From the NCBI RefSeq assembly GCF_004011505.1, contig NZ_SAUN01000001.1, forward strand, positions 2,728,001-2,792,000: a stretch of DNA of 64,000 nucleotides, read 5' to 3'. This document shows positions 47,608 to 56,583 of the stretch, piece after piece. Below the pieces are notes generated by a model. It was not told where the DNA came from, did no database searches, and was given only the letters and a program-made list of their open reading frames with translations. This DNA comes from Nonomuraea polychroma. Its GTDB lineage: Bacteria > Actinomycetota > Actinomycetes > Streptosporangiales > Streptosporangiaceae. Positions within the stretch are counted from its first letter, which is position 1. Every line of letters starts with the position of its first letter. A program made the position numbers and the translations under genes.

Positions 47608-48200
47608 CGTGGATTGTCTTCGACTACGGCGGTGTCCTGTCGCTGCCCCAGCCCGAGTCCGACGCCGTGGCCATGGCCCATGCGGTGGACGCCGATCCCG
47701 AGGCGTTCCAGCAGAGCTATTGGGAGCATCGGCTGGAGTTCGACCGCGGCCTGTCCCCGCACGCCTACTGGTCCGCGGTGATCGGCAGGAGCGCCACCCA
47801 CGCCGAGGTCGCCCGTCTGGTCGCCATGGACGTGGCCAGCTGGGCCCATCCCAACGAGGGCACGGTCGCCCTGCTCGATGACCTCATCGAGTTCGGCCAC
47901 GACGTCGCGCTGCTGTCCAACGCGCCCGTCTGCATCGGCGACGGTCTGGACGAGCTGCCCTGGATCGCCGCCATCGGCCACCGCTTCTACAGCGGCAGGA
48001 TGGGCCTGGTCAAGCCCGACCGGGAGATCTTCGACGAGATGGCCCGCGCGCTCGGCGCCGCCCCCTCGGAGATCGTCTTCATTGACGACCGCCTGGAGAA
48101 CGTCGAGGGCGCCGAACGCGCGGGCATGCGCGGCGTGCACTTCACCGATGCTGCGACGCTGCGCGAAACGTTGCCCGACATCCGGGAGGCCGCCCGCTGA
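47604..48200 (+). CDS. HAD-IA family hydrolase
   Basis: This 198-residue protein begins MTWIVFDYGGVLSL with the nucleophile Asp in DYGGVL, where the usual second Asp is replaced by Gly. It has LLSNAP for motif II and KPDREIFDEMARALG with VFIDDRLENVEGAERAG for motifs III/IV. The usual catalytic second Asp is absent, so a haloacid-dehalogenase-type or weak phosphatase activity is possible. It is coupled to the alpha/beta hydrolase. Confidence 0.82.
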   Translation: MTWIVFDYGGVLSLPQPESDAVAMAHAVDADPEAFQQSYWEHRLEFDRGLSPHAYWSAVIGRSATHAEVARLVAMDVASWAHPNEGTVALLDDLIEFGHDVALLSNAPVCIGDGLDELPWIAAIGHRFYSGRMGLVKPDREIFDEMARALGAAPSEIVFIDDRLENVEGAERAGMRGVHFTDAATLRETLPDIREAAR

Positions 48201-48291
48201 TTCCACGGCGAAATGTCAGCTTTGTGATCCAAGGTGTCGCGGGCGGTGGGTTATCTCCTGGAGGAACTTCGCGAACAGGACGACTGATGCT

Positions 48292-48335
48292 GTTCACCCG
48301 CCCTTGACTCCGCAGTCACGGCGGGGTCAGCGCGG
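48292..48335 (+). promoter_or_regulatory. PHO-box-like array of four 11-bp units
   Basis: Consecutive 11-base units start at 48292 (GTTCACCCGCC), 48303, 48314 and 48325. Each keeps a T-[C/G]-A core at the same place. The first matches the Streptomyces PhoP unit GTTCACC closely. The array lies directly upstream of a phoD gene, so PhoP control at low phosphate is predicted. Confidence 0.6.
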
Positions 48336-48353
48336 CCGGACATACCTGGAAAC

Positions 48354-49904
48354 GTGGACCGCAGAGCCTTCCTGACAGCGGCGACAGCCGGCCTTCTCAC
48401 GACCCAGACCTTCACCTCCCCGGCCTCGGCCAGGACACTCAGATCGGACCCGTTCACGCTCGGCGTGGCCTCCGGGGACCCCTCGTCCGACGGCTTCGTC
48501 CTGTGGACGCGGCTGGCCGTCGACCCGCTGAGCGGCGACGGCCGCGGCGGCATGCCGGCCCGCGACGTGGAGGTGGACTGGCAGGTCGCGGCCGACGAAC
48601 GCTTCTCCACGATCGTCAAGTCCGGAACGGCCACCGCCCGGGCCCGCGACGCCCACAGCGTGCACGTCGAGCTGCAGGGCCTGGAGCCGGGGCGCGACTA
48701 CTTCTACCGGTTCAGGAGCGAGGGCCGCGTCTCGCCCGCCGGCCGCACCAGGACGACGCCGACCGGGGAGACGACGCCGCTCACGTTCGCGGTGGCCGCG
48801 TGCGCGCACTACGAGCACGGCTACTACACCGCCTACCGCCGCCTCGCCGAGCAGGAGCCGGATCTGGTGGTGTTCCTCGGCGACTACATGTACGAGTACG
48901 GCCCCAGCGGCTACACGGCGCTGGCCGGCCGCGTCCGTACCCACACGCCCGGCAAGTGCCAGACGCTCGCCGACTACCGGCTCCGGCACGCCCAGTACAA
49001 GAGCGACCACGACCTCCAGGCCGCGCACGCGACGGCGCCGTGGCTGGTCGCCTTCGACGACCACGAGGTGGAGAACAACTGGGCCGGGCCGGTCTCCAGC
49101 AGGGAGACGCCCGGGTTCGCCCGGATGCGGGCGGAGGCGTTCCGCGCATACTACGAGAACATGCCGCTGCGCCGCGCCAGCCTCCAGGGGGCGGTGCTGA
49201 AGGTGAACCGGCGCATCTCCTGGGGCACGCTGGCCCGCTTCCACCTGCTCGACACCCGGCAGTTCCGCGACGACCAGGCGTGCCTGGACGGTGTGCGGGC
49301 CGGGTGCGACGACCGGCTCGAGGACCGGCGCACGCTGCTCGGCGCCGGCCAGTGGCGGTGGCTGGAGGACGGGCTGCGCGGCTCCACCACCCGCTGGAAC
49401 CTGCTCGGCCAGCAGATCATGATGACGCACCGCGACTACAAGATCGGGCCGGGGCGCGAGGTCAACCTGGACTCGTGGGACGGGTACGCGGCCGAGCGCA
49501 CCCGGCTGCTGGAATCGCTGGCGCGCACGTCCAACCCGGTGGTGCTGACGGGGGACGCGCACATGCACCATCTGGCCGAGCTCAAGACGGACTTCGACGA
49601 CCCGGACTCGCCGGTGGTGGCGAGGGAACTGGTGGCGTCGTCGATCGCGAGCGACGGCGACGGGTACCGGGACCGGACGTGGATCGGGGAGGCCCTCCAG
49701 GAGAATCCCCACATTTCCTACATCGACCAGCGCCGCGGCTACCTGATGGCCCGCCTGACCCGCGACGACCTGTCCGTCGACTTCCGGACGCTGGACTACA
49801 TCTCGCGCCGCGGAGCCAAGGCCAAGACCGCCCACCGCTTCACCATCCCCGCCCTCACCGGCGCGGCGGCGGCCGGCCAGGCAGGCGCGCCCCGCGTCGG
49901 CTGA
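48354..49904 (+). CDS. phoD: PhoD-like alkaline phosphatase/phosphodiesterase, Tat-exported
   Basis: This 516-residue metallo-phosphatase starts with a twin-arginine-like leader (MDRRAFLTAATAGLL). An N-terminal beta domain (about 30-130) precedes the catalytic body with GDYMYEYG, AFDDHEVENNW and TGDAHMHHL, which hold Fe and Ca ligands. It releases phosphate from organic esters outside the cell. GTG 48354 lies seven bases after a CATACC-like -10, so the message may be leaderless. The PHO-box-like array upstream supports phosphate-starvation control. Confidence 0.9.
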   Translation: MDRRAFLTAATAGLLTTQTFTSPASARTLRSDPFTLGVASGDPSSDGFVLWTRLAVDPLSGDGRGGMPARDVEVDWQVAADERFSTIVKSGTATARARDAHSVHVELQGLEPGRDYFYRFRSEGRVSPAGRTRTTPTGETTPLTFAVAACAHYEHGYYTAYRRLAEQEPDLVVFLGDYMYEYGPSGYTALAGRVRTHTPGKCQTLADYRLRHAQYKSDHDLQAAHATAPWLVAFDDHEVENNWAGPVSSRETPGFARMRAEAFRAYYENMPLRRASLQGAVLKVNRRISWGTLARFHLLDTRQFRDDQACLDGVRAGCDDRLEDRRTLLGAGQWRWLEDGLRGSTTRWNLLGQQIMMTHRDYKIGPGREVNLDSWDGYAAERTRLLESLARTSNPVVLTGDAHMHHLAELKTDFDDPDSPVVARELVASSIASDGDGYRDRTWIGEALQENPHISYIDQRRGYLMARLTRDDLSVDFRTLDYISRRGAKAKTAHRFTIPALTGAAAAGQAGAPRVG

Positions 49905-50123
49905 ACGTCCGCTGAGAACCACCTGAAGATCCCCTCAACCCACCCCCGCCTCCCATCGGGACGCGTTGCCTCGCGTCGCCTCGCCTTGAGGCGCGTCGGT
50001 GACGAGCGGTGAAGCATGCTCGCCGACGGATGTCCGGGCGCGGTGTCCAGGCATCGTGCGGCGCGCCTGCGTGGCCGCGTTTGGCGGGCCTGCCCTTCGG
50101 CGGGTCGGCGTGTGGGGGGTGCT

Positions 50124-50207
50124 GGGCCAGTTGCGCCGGTCAGGCGGGGGTCAGGCACCGGGCCAGTTGCGCCGGTCAGGCCGGGGTCAGGCACCGGGCC
50201 AGGTGCC
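50124..50207. repeat. 36-bp tandem duplication beside the deletion scar
   Basis: A 36-base unit starting GGGCCAGTTGCGCC at 50124 is repeated at 50160, and a partial third copy begins at 50196. On the minus strand the copies reproduce the stop-codon end of the adaptor fragment. The rest of 49905-50186 contains a small CGCCTC/GAGGCG hairpin and no gene. Confidence 0.7.
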
Positions 50208-50345
50208 GTCCGGGAACTCGCCCGTCGTGCTGTCCGCCATGACCACCTGGTCGCTCTCGCCCAGGCCCGAGGTGATCTCGACGTACTGGTCCCCACGCAC
50301 TCCCGTCCTCACCACCTTCGCCACGTCGTGGCCGCCCGAACGTGC
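50187..50345 (-). pseudogene. C-terminal stump of an efflux periplasmic adaptor (HlyD/MacA-like)
   Basis: The minus frame reads GGHDVAKVVRTGVRGDQYVE and then ITSGLGESDQVVMAD before the stop at 50187. This matches the last beta domain of RND/ABC efflux adaptors, where such V-x-x-G-x-x-G-D-x-V-E-I-T-S-G-L strands are standard. Only about 50 residues remain. An in-frame stop and the histidine-kinase stump interrupt it upstream, so it is not a functional gene. Confidence 0.65.
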
Positions 50346-50641
50346 TCACGCACACCCCGCCCGGCACGGCGTTCCAGGTGCGGGTCGGCGTGGACGGCGA
50401 CCAGGCCGTGGTGGAGGTGGCCGACGAAGGGCCCGGGTTCCCGCCGGAGGTGGCGGAGCGGGTGTTCGAGCGGTTCTACCGCGCCGACCCGGCGCGCAGC
50501 GCGGGCGGGTCGGGCCTGGGGTTGTCCATCGCGGCGACCCTGGTCGAGGCGCACGGGGGGATCGTCACAGCCGAGTCGGAGCCGGGCAAGGGCGCCCTGT
50601 TCCGGGTCATCCTGCCCGTCGGCGCCGGCTCACCAGACTGA
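50339..50641 (+). pseudogene. C-terminal stump of a sensor histidine kinase (HATPase_c)
   Basis: The frame begins at the N-box (NVLTHTPPGT) and continues with the G1 box VADEGPGF and the G2 box GGSGLGLSI, ending normally at 50641. The sensor, HAMP and H-box parts are absent, so no kinase activity is possible. A GTG at 50342 and a short product are conceivable but unlikely to be functional. Confidence 0.75.
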
Positions 50642-50658
50642 GCCGCCTTCCCGGCTCC

Positions 50659-52032
50659 TCAGCCGAAGGCGTAGCCGTACAGGCCGGCGCCCTTGCTGAG
50701 CTGGCGGACCTTGCCCAGCCGCAGGCCCGGCTTCCGGGAACCCGGCGCGTACATGACCAGCCCCTGGTCCGGCGCCGCCACCACCAGTCCGTACAGCGGC
50801 CGGCGCTTCTCCAGCGGCCGGTAGCGCTCGCCCAGCGGCAGCGCGGCCAGCGACGCGCCGAAGTCCCGCCCCTTGCCCTTGATCAGCAGGTTCCCGACCC
50901 TGGTGAGCCCGCCGGAGGACCGCCCGGCCAGCACCTGGACCGCCCGCTCGCCGGGTACGCCGATGGCCAGCTCGTCCCGGCCGTCGCCGTTGAAGTCCCC
51001 GGCGGCCAGCGACGCGCCGAACCGGTCGTAGTAGCGCGGCTTGCCGTCGAGGGTGTTCTGCGACCAGGCCTCGGTCTTGTCGGTCCGCAGCCCGTTGCGG
51101 GAGCCGTAGAGGACGTCGACGGTGCCGTCACCGTAGTCCAGGGCGCGCTGGTTCTTGGTGATGCCCTCGCCGGGGACGCCGATGGCCAGGTCGGCCTTGC
51201 CGTCGCCGTTGAAGTCCCCGGTGGCCAGCGCCGCCCCGAACCCGTCCCACTTCTCCGAGACGCCCTTGATCCCCGGGCTGCTCTGGGTGAGCTGCCGCGC
51301 CCGCTTGCCCCGTACGTCGATCACCGTCACCGACCCCTGCCCGTCCAGCGTGACGCTGTCGGCAGGCGCCCCGACGGCCAGCTCGTCGCGGCCGTCCCCG
51401 TCGAAGTCCCCGGTCGCGAGCGCGGCGCCCCACTGGTCGGTCACGTTCGCCGCCTGCCGCACCCACGGCGTCTTCTGCGTGATCTGGTACGGCTTGCGGC
51501 CCTTCATCCAGTACACCGTCACGGCGCCGCCCGACCGGTGGCTGGGCGCGCCCACGACGAGCTCGTCCCGCCCGTCCCCGTCGAGGTCCCCGGCGGCCAG
51601 CGAGGCCCCGAACCGGTCGCTGGACGGCTTCGCGAGCGCCAGCTCCTTGCCCTTGACCAGACCGCCGACGGACCCGTTGAAGAGCTGAACGACCCCGTTG
51701 CCGTCGCCGAGGTGCACCCGCTCCCCGGCGAACTCCTCCGACACCCCGACGGCCAGGTCGGAGCACCTGTCGCCGTTGAAGTCGCCGACGGCCAGCGCCG
51801 ACCCGAACGAGTCGCCCGGCTCCGCGCCGTCCTGGGCGAGCTTCACCGTCTTTCCCGACCCGTACATCACGGTCACCGAACCGGCCCTGCGGTCGTCGTA
51901 CGGGGCGGCCACGGCGAGGTCGGGGCGGCTGTCGCCGTCGAAGTCGAGAGGGTGCCCGCCGCACGAGCGGGCGGCGGGAGTGGCGCCGGACGCGAGGGGG
52001 AGAACCAGGCAGGCAGCGAGCAGCGCATTCAT
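50659..52032 (-). CDS. Secreted FG-GAP (integrin alpha-like) repeat protein
   Basis: This 457-residue protein has a short signal peptide (MNALLAACLVLPLASGATPA) and about seven beta-propeller blades. Each blade has a Ca-binding loop such as GDFNGDRCSDLAVG, GDLDGDGRDELVVG, GDFDGDGRDELAVG or GDFNGDGKADLAIG. It should be a seven-bladed propeller that binds polymer or protein partners outside the cell. The ATG at 52032 is preceded by TGTAGGT. The longer frame above it is antisense to the P450 leader. Confidence 0.87.
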   Translation of the reverse strand: MNALLAACLVLPLASGATPAARSCGGHPLDFDGDSRPDLAVAAPYDDRRAGSVTVMYGSGKTVKLAQDGAEPGDSFGSALAVGDFNGDRCSDLAVGVSEEFAGERVHLGDGNGVVQLFNGSVGGLVKGKELALAKPSSDRFGASLAAGDLDGDGRDELVVGAPSHRSGGAVTVYWMKGRKPYQITQKTPWVRQAANVTDQWGAALATGDFDGDGRDELAVGAPADSVTLDGQGSVTVIDVRGKRARQLTQSSPGIKGVSEKWDGFGAALATGDFNGDGKADLAIGVPGEGITKNQRALDYGDGTVDVLYGSRNGLRTDKTEAWSQNTLDGKPRYYDRFGASLAAGDFNGDGRDELAIGVPGERAVQVLAGRSSGGLTRVGNLLIKGKGRDFGASLAALPLGERYRPLEKRRPLYGLVVAAPDQGLVMYAPGSRKPGLRLGKVRQLSKGAGLYGYAFG

Positions 52033-52099
52033 ACCTACAGGTATGTCCGCCGCGCACGAACCAGGCTTTAACGCCGTGGGAACGTGCCAGGATAGACGG

Positions 52100-53329
52100 G
52101 TGGACATCGACCTCGCTGATCTGGATTTCTGGCGCAGGCCGCTCAAAGAGCGGAATGAGGCGTTCGCCCGGCTCCGGCAATTAGAGCATCCGGTGTTCTT
52201 CCCGGAGAAGAAGGTGCCGCTCCTGCGCTCGGGCAAGGGCTTCTACGCGCTCGTACGCCACGCGGACGTGGTCGAGGCCAGCCGCAACGCCAAGATCTTC
52301 TCCAGCGAGCCGGCGGTCACCAACCCGGAGCCGCCCAGCTGGGTGAAGCAGGTGTTCGGCGAGTCGATGGTCAACATGGACGATCCGCGCCACGCCCGCC
52401 TGCGACGCATCGTCACCCGCTCGTTCAGCCCGAAGATGCTGGCCAATCTGCAGAGCGACATCGAGGACGCCTGCGCCCGCATCGTCGACGACGTCGTCAA
52501 GGAGGGCCCGCGCGACTTCGTCACCCAGGTCGCCGCCCGCCTGCCGATCCACGTCATCTGCGACATGCTGGACATCCCGCAGGAGCTGCGGGCCAAGGTC
52601 CACCAGCACGTCGACATCTCCACCGCCTACACCGGCGTACGCCCCAGCCTGGCCCGCAGCGTCCAGATGGCCGGCCAGAACATGCTGGCCCTGCTGGCGT
52701 TGCAGCGCATGGTCATCAAGCTCGGCCACGAACGCGTCGCCAACCCCAAGGGCGACCTCGTCTCGCTCCTGGTCAACGCCAACCCCGACGGGGAGAAGCT
52801 GACCGACAAGGAGCTCGGCTCGTTCTTCGCGCTGCTGCTGGTCGCGGGCAACGAGACCGCCCGCAACACGATGGCGCACGGCATCAAGCTCCTCACCGAC
52901 AACCCGGCGCAGCGCGAGCTGCTCATGAGCGACTTCGACACGCACATCAACGCGGCCATCGAGGAGATGGTCCGCTACGTCTCGCCCATCATGCAGTTCC
53001 GCCGCACGGTCACCGAGGACTGTTCGCTGCGCGGCCTGGAGCTGAAGAAGGGCGACAAGGTTGTGTTGTTCTACGGCTCCGCCAACCGGGACGAGTCGGT
53101 CTTCCCGGACCCGGACACGTTCGACATCACCCGCGACACGAAGCCGCACGTCGGCTTCGGCGGCCCCGGACCGCACTTCTGCCTCGGCGCGAACCTGGCC
53201 AGGCAGGAGATGCGGACGATGTTCCGCGAGCTGCTCACCAGACTCCCCGGCATCCGCTCGGTCGGCGAGCCCGAGCTGCTCCTGTCGAACTTCGACAACA
53301 GCGTCCGCAGTCAGGCGTTCACCTTCTAG
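52100..53329 (+). CDS. Cytochrome P450
   Basis: This 409-residue P450 has the I-helix oxygen-binding motif LLVAGNETARNTMAHG, the K-helix EEMVRYVSP (ExxR) and the heme-binding FGGPGPHFCLGANLAR with the axial Cys. The sequence resembles the CYP124/125/142 group that oxidises lipids or sterols, but the substrate cannot be deduced. GTG 52100 was selected over the upstream open frame, which is antisense. Its stop overlaps the convergent MFS gene by four bases. No ferredoxin gene is adjacent. Confidence 0.9.
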   Translation: MDIDLADLDFWRRPLKERNEAFARLRQLEHPVFFPEKKVPLLRSGKGFYALVRHADVVEASRNAKIFSSEPAVTNPEPPSWVKQVFGESMVNMDDPRHARLRRIVTRSFSPKMLANLQSDIEDACARIVDDVVKEGPRDFVTQVAARLPIHVICDMLDIPQELRAKVHQHVDISTAYTGVRPSLARSVQMAGQNMLALLALQRMVIKLGHERVANPKGDLVSLLVNANPDGEKLTDKELGSFFALLLVAGNETARNTMAHGIKLLTDNPAQRELLMSDFDTHINAAIEEMVRYVSPIMQFRRTVTEDCSLRGLELKKGDKVVLFYGSANRDESVFPDPDTFDITRDTKPHVGFGGPGPHFCLGANLARQEMRTMFRELLTRLPGIRSVGEPELLLSNFDNSVRSQAFTF

Positions 53330-54747
53330 TCCTCGGCCGCCAGGACGTTCTGTCTGATCGTGAAGAACGTGATCAGGGCCGCCACCACCATCATCCCGGC
53401 GCTGATCAGCATCGCCATCCGGAACCCGGCGTCGAACACCGGCGGATTCCTGAACGCGTCGCCCACCAGCCCCACCAGCGGCGGCACCGCCGCCACGGCG
53501 AGCAGGCTGCCGGTGCGGGCGACCGCGTTGTTGACGCCGCTGGCGGTGCCCGCGTACCGCTCGTCGGCCGTGGCCAGGACGGTCGCCGTCAGCGGCGCCA
53601 CCGCCGCCGCCAGCCCCAGCCCGAAGACGGACGCCGCAGGCAGGACCTGCAGCGGGTAGGAGGCGCCCGGACCGATCGTGCTCATCCAGAGGAACCCGCA
53701 GCCCGCGATCAGGATCCCGATCGTCATCGGCACGCGCGGCCCGTACCGCTTGGCGATCTCGCCCGCCCTGGCCGACAGCAGGATCATCAGGATCGTCGTC
53801 GGCAGCATCGCCAGGCCCGCCGCGATGGGCGAGAACCCGGACACCACCTGCAACTGCACGACCAGCAGGAAGAACACCACGCCCATGGCCGCGTACATGA
53901 TCAGCGTCACCACGTTGACCGCCGTGAACACGTGATTCCTGAAGATCCCGACAGGCACCAGCGCGTCGGGCGAGCGCCGGATCTCCACCGCCACGAACGC
54001 CGCCCCCAGCGCGAGCCCCGCGATCAGCGGCACCGCCGCGGCCTGCTCGATCAGCCCGTACGTGATGCCGGCCAGCGCCAGGGCCGCCAGCACCGAGCCC
54101 AGCACGTCGAAGCGCCCCACCGCCTGCTCGTCCCTGCTCTCGGGCACGTGCCGCAGCGTGACGAGCACCACCACCAGCGCGAACGGCAGGTTGATGAGGA
54201 ACGCCCAGCGCCACCCCGCCGTCTGCACCAGCCACCCGCCGAGCAGCGGCCCGATCGCGGCGGCCACCCCGCCGAGCCCCGACCACGCCCCGACCGCCCG
54301 CGGCCGGTCGTGCCGCACGAACGACGCCTGGATGATCGCCAGCGACCCCGGAGTCAGCAGCGCCCCGCCGATGCCCTGCAGGGCCCGGGCCGCGATGAGG
54401 ACCTCGATGTTCGGCGCCAGACCGCACAACGCGGACGCCACGGCGAACCACACCGTGCCGACGAGGAAGACCCTCCGCCGGCCGTAGCGGTCGCCGAGGG
54501 ACCCGCCCAGGAGGATCAGCCCGGCGAGGGTGAGCGTGTAAGCGTTGATCGTCCACTGCAGGCCGTCCATGCCCGCGTCGAGCTCCCCGCCCAGAAAGGG
54601 CAGCGCGACGTTGACCACGGTGCTGTCGAGCAGCGCGAGCCCGGACCCGAGCACGGTCGCCAGCAACACCCACCGGCCGCTCGCCGACTTCAGCTCCAGG
54701 TGGTCGCCGTTGTGGAGCTCTTTGGGGCCCGATGTCATGGGCCCCAT
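53326..54747 (-). CDS. MFS transporter, DHA2-type drug exporter
   Basis: This 473-residue protein has 14 predicted helices. The second-helix motif LQWTINAYTLTLAGLILLGG, the loop motif GDRYGRRRVF and the C-motif ALLTPGSLAII (helix 5 region) are typical of DHA2 drug:H+ antiporters. It should export hydrophobic toxins. A TetR regulator lies 48 bases upstream in the same direction, so TetR and MFS are probably one operon. ATG 54747 and 54738 are both possible. Confidence 0.88.
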   Translation of the reverse strand: MGPMTSGPKELHNGDHLELKSASGRWVLLATVLGSGLALLDSTVVNVALPFLGGELDAGMDGLQWTINAYTLTLAGLILLGGSLGDRYGRRRVFLVGTVWFAVASALCGLAPNIEVLIAARALQGIGGALLTPGSLAIIQASFVRHDRPRAVGAWSGLGGVAAAIGPLLGGWLVQTAGWRWAFLINLPFALVVVLVTLRHVPESRDEQAVGRFDVLGSVLAALALAGITYGLIEQAAAVPLIAGLALGAAFVAVEIRRSPDALVPVGIFRNHVFTAVNVVTLIMYAAMGVVFFLLVVQLQVVSGFSPIAAGLAMLPTTILMILLSARAGEIAKRYGPRVPMTIGILIAGCGFLWMSTIGPGASYPLQVLPAASVFGLGLAAAVAPLTATVLATADERYAGTASGVNNAVARTGSLLAVAAVPPLVGLVGDAFRNPPVFDAGFRMAMLISAGMMVVAALITFFTIRQNVLAAED

Positions 54748-54795
54748 GGTGTCATCGTGCCTGACGCGGTCAGGCTGCCGGGGCGGCAGAAGCGG

Positions 54796-55401
54796 TCAGG
54801 CGGCGGATCGACTGCCGAGCGCCCGCAACACGAACTCGCACACCAGCGCCTGCGCCGCCTCCACCGTGACGGCCCCGCTGATGAGCGGCACCCGCTCGGC
54901 CCCTATGACGGCCAGGACCATGCGGGCGGTGGCCGGGACGTCGGCCACCCGGAAGTCGCCCGACGCGATGCCGCTCTCCAGAATCTCCACGAGAATGCGC
55001 TGCATGGGCGCGACGTGCTCGGCCAGCTGCTGGTAGGCATCCGGCCCCAGTGCCGCACTGAGATCGGCCGCCCCCGGATGGGGATGCGCCAGCAACCCGG
55101 CCAGCTGCAGCCGCACGAAGGCCCGCAACCGATCCGCAGGCGAGGCGTCCTCCGGCAACTCCCGCTCGTAGCTGTCGATGAAGTAGTGGGTCACCCGCTC
55201 GGTGAAGGCCAGCAGCAACGCCGCCTTGTCCGGAAAGTAGTTGTACAGCACCGTCCGGGTGATCCCGGCCTCCCCGGCCACGTCCGTCATGGAGATGGCG
55301 TCGATGCCCTGCACGCGCGACAGCCGCGAGACGGCCTGCAGGATGCGGTCACGCGTCTGGGCGCGATGCTCGCCGATCGTGGCGGCCGAGATGCGGGGCA
55401 T
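54796..55401 (-). CDS. TetR family transcriptional regulator
   Basis: This 201-residue regulator has an N-terminal helix-turn-helix (residues about 15-60: RDRILQAVSRLSRVQGIDAI and DVAGEAGITRTVLYNYFPDK). A helical ligand domain follows. It probably represses the downstream MFS exporter and responds to its substrate. The ATG at 55401 lies six bases from TACCAT on the minus strand, consistent with a leaderless message. Confidence 0.88.
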   Translation of the reverse strand: MPRISAATIGEHRAQTRDRILQAVSRLSRVQGIDAISMTDVAGEAGITRTVLYNYFPDKAALLLAFTERVTHYFIDSYERELPEDASPADRLRAFVRLQLAGLLAHPHPGAADLSAALGPDAYQQLAEHVAPMQRILVEILESGIASGDFRVADVPATARMVLAVIGAERVPLISGAVTVEAAQALVCEFVLRALGSRSAA

Positions 55402-55540
55402 AGGACCATGGTAGGCGCAGCCGGGCTGATTCCCCCGGGTCTCCCGATCCTCACATCGCGGGTCAGCCGCCCGTTGTAACGGTCCGGTCACGTCCGATGC
55501 CTCCCTCTCGACACCGGAGAAATCTCTGCTTCACAATCAC

Positions 55541-55568
55541 GTCAATCGTTCTACGTAAATCGTTTGAC
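55541..55568. promoter_or_regulatory. Inverted-repeat operator upstream of the lacI-type gene
   Basis: GTCAATCG (55541-55548) and CGTTTGAC (55561-55568) are reverse complements at seven of eight positions, with a 12-base centre. The word ATCGTT also occurs twice in direct orientation. It lies 16 bases before the start codon, a good place for autorepression. Confidence 0.5.
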
Positions 55569-55584
55569 GTGGGGAGTGCGGCTG

Positions 55585-56583
55585 GTGGCGACGCTGAAGG
55601 ACGTGGCGACGAGAGCGGGCGTGTCGGTCTCCACCGTGTCGCTCGTCATGAACGGCAGGGACGCCGGACGGGTCAAGCCGGCCATCGGCGAGCGCGTCCG
55701 GCGCGCGGCGGCCGAGCTCGGCTACGCGCCCAACCTGCTCGCCCGCAGTCTGCGTACCCGCCAGACCAACTCCATCGGCCTGCTGTCGGACATGGTGGCC
55801 AGCACGCCGTTCGCGGGCCGGATGCTCAAGGGCGCCCAGGAGGCGGCGTGGGAGCAGGGTTGCCTGCTGCTGCTCATCGACACGGGCGGCCACGCCGAGA
55901 TGGAGCAGAGCGCGGTGCAGGCACTGGTCCAGCGCAATGTCGATGCGCTGATCTACGCCTCGATGTACCACCGCGAGATCGAGCTGCCGGAGATCCCCGA
56001 AGGACTGCCGCTGATCGTGCTGGACGGGCGGCCCGTCGAGGGGGACTTCGACTGGGTGGTCCCCGACGAGCGCGGCGGCGCGCGGGCCGCGGTGGAGCAC
56101 CTGATGGCCGCCGGGCACACCCGGATCGGGTTCTGCACGGTCGATGAGGACATACCGGCCGCCCACCAGCGGCTGGAGGGGTTCCGGGACACGCTCGGCG
56201 AGCACTTCGAACCGTCGCTGGTGATGCGCGGGGCGGCCGGAGACGTCCACACCGGGCAGTGGACGGCGCGGGAGCTGCTGTCACGGCCCGACCGGCCGAC
56301 CGCGCTGTTCTGCTACAACGACCGCGTGGCGATGGGGGCTTACCGGGCCGCCCGCCACCTGGGGCTCGCCGTGCCGGACGAGGTGTCGATCGTCGGTTTC
56401 GACGACCAGGAGTACATCGCCGACGCGCTTGAGCCGGGGCTGACCACCGTGGCCCTGCCGCACTACGAGATGGGCGCGTGGGCGGCATCCCGCCTGCTGA
56501 CGAGGGCCGAGGGCGACGAGCGCGAGCACAAGCTCATGCCCTGCCCGCTGGTCGTCCGCGACTCGGTGACGGTGCCGCGGTGA
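55585..56583 (+). CDS. LacI family transcriptional regulator of the fructan locus
   Basis: This 332-residue regulator has the helix-turn-helix ATLKDVATRAGVSVSTVSLV at its start and a sugar-binding domain with RSLRTRQTNSIGLL and PDEVSIVGFDDQEY. It should repress the downstream genes until a fructose-derived sugar binds. GTG 55585 has GGGGAG nine bases upstream. Its stop overlaps the permease start (GTGA). It is therefore part of the same operon as the permease remnant and GH32 genes. Confidence 0.9.
   Translation: MATLKDVATRAGVSVSTVSLVMNGRDAGRVKPAIGERVRRAAAELGYAPNLLARSLRTRQTNSIGLLSDMVASTPFAGRMLKGAQEAAWEQGCLLLLIDTGGHAEMEQSAVQALVQRNVDALIYASMYHREIELPEIPEGLPLIVLDGRPVEGDFDWVVPDERGGARAAVEHLMAAGHTRIGFCTVDEDIPAAHQRLEGFRDTLGEHFEPSLVMRGAAGDVHTGQWTARELLSRPDRPTALFCYNDRVAMGAYRAARHLGLAVPDEVSIVGFDDQEYIADALEPGLTTVALPHYEMGAWAASRLLTRAEGDEREHKLMPCPLVVRDSVTVPR

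Noticed and set aside
50342..50641. A functional stand-alone ATPase-domain protein
   Set aside because: It begins at the N-box of a histidine kinase without the dimerisation domain and abuts another stump.
52100..55401. P450, MFS and TetR as a biosynthetic gene cluster
   Set aside because: No core synthase, tailoring set or precursor gene is nearby; P450 and MFS are merely convergent.
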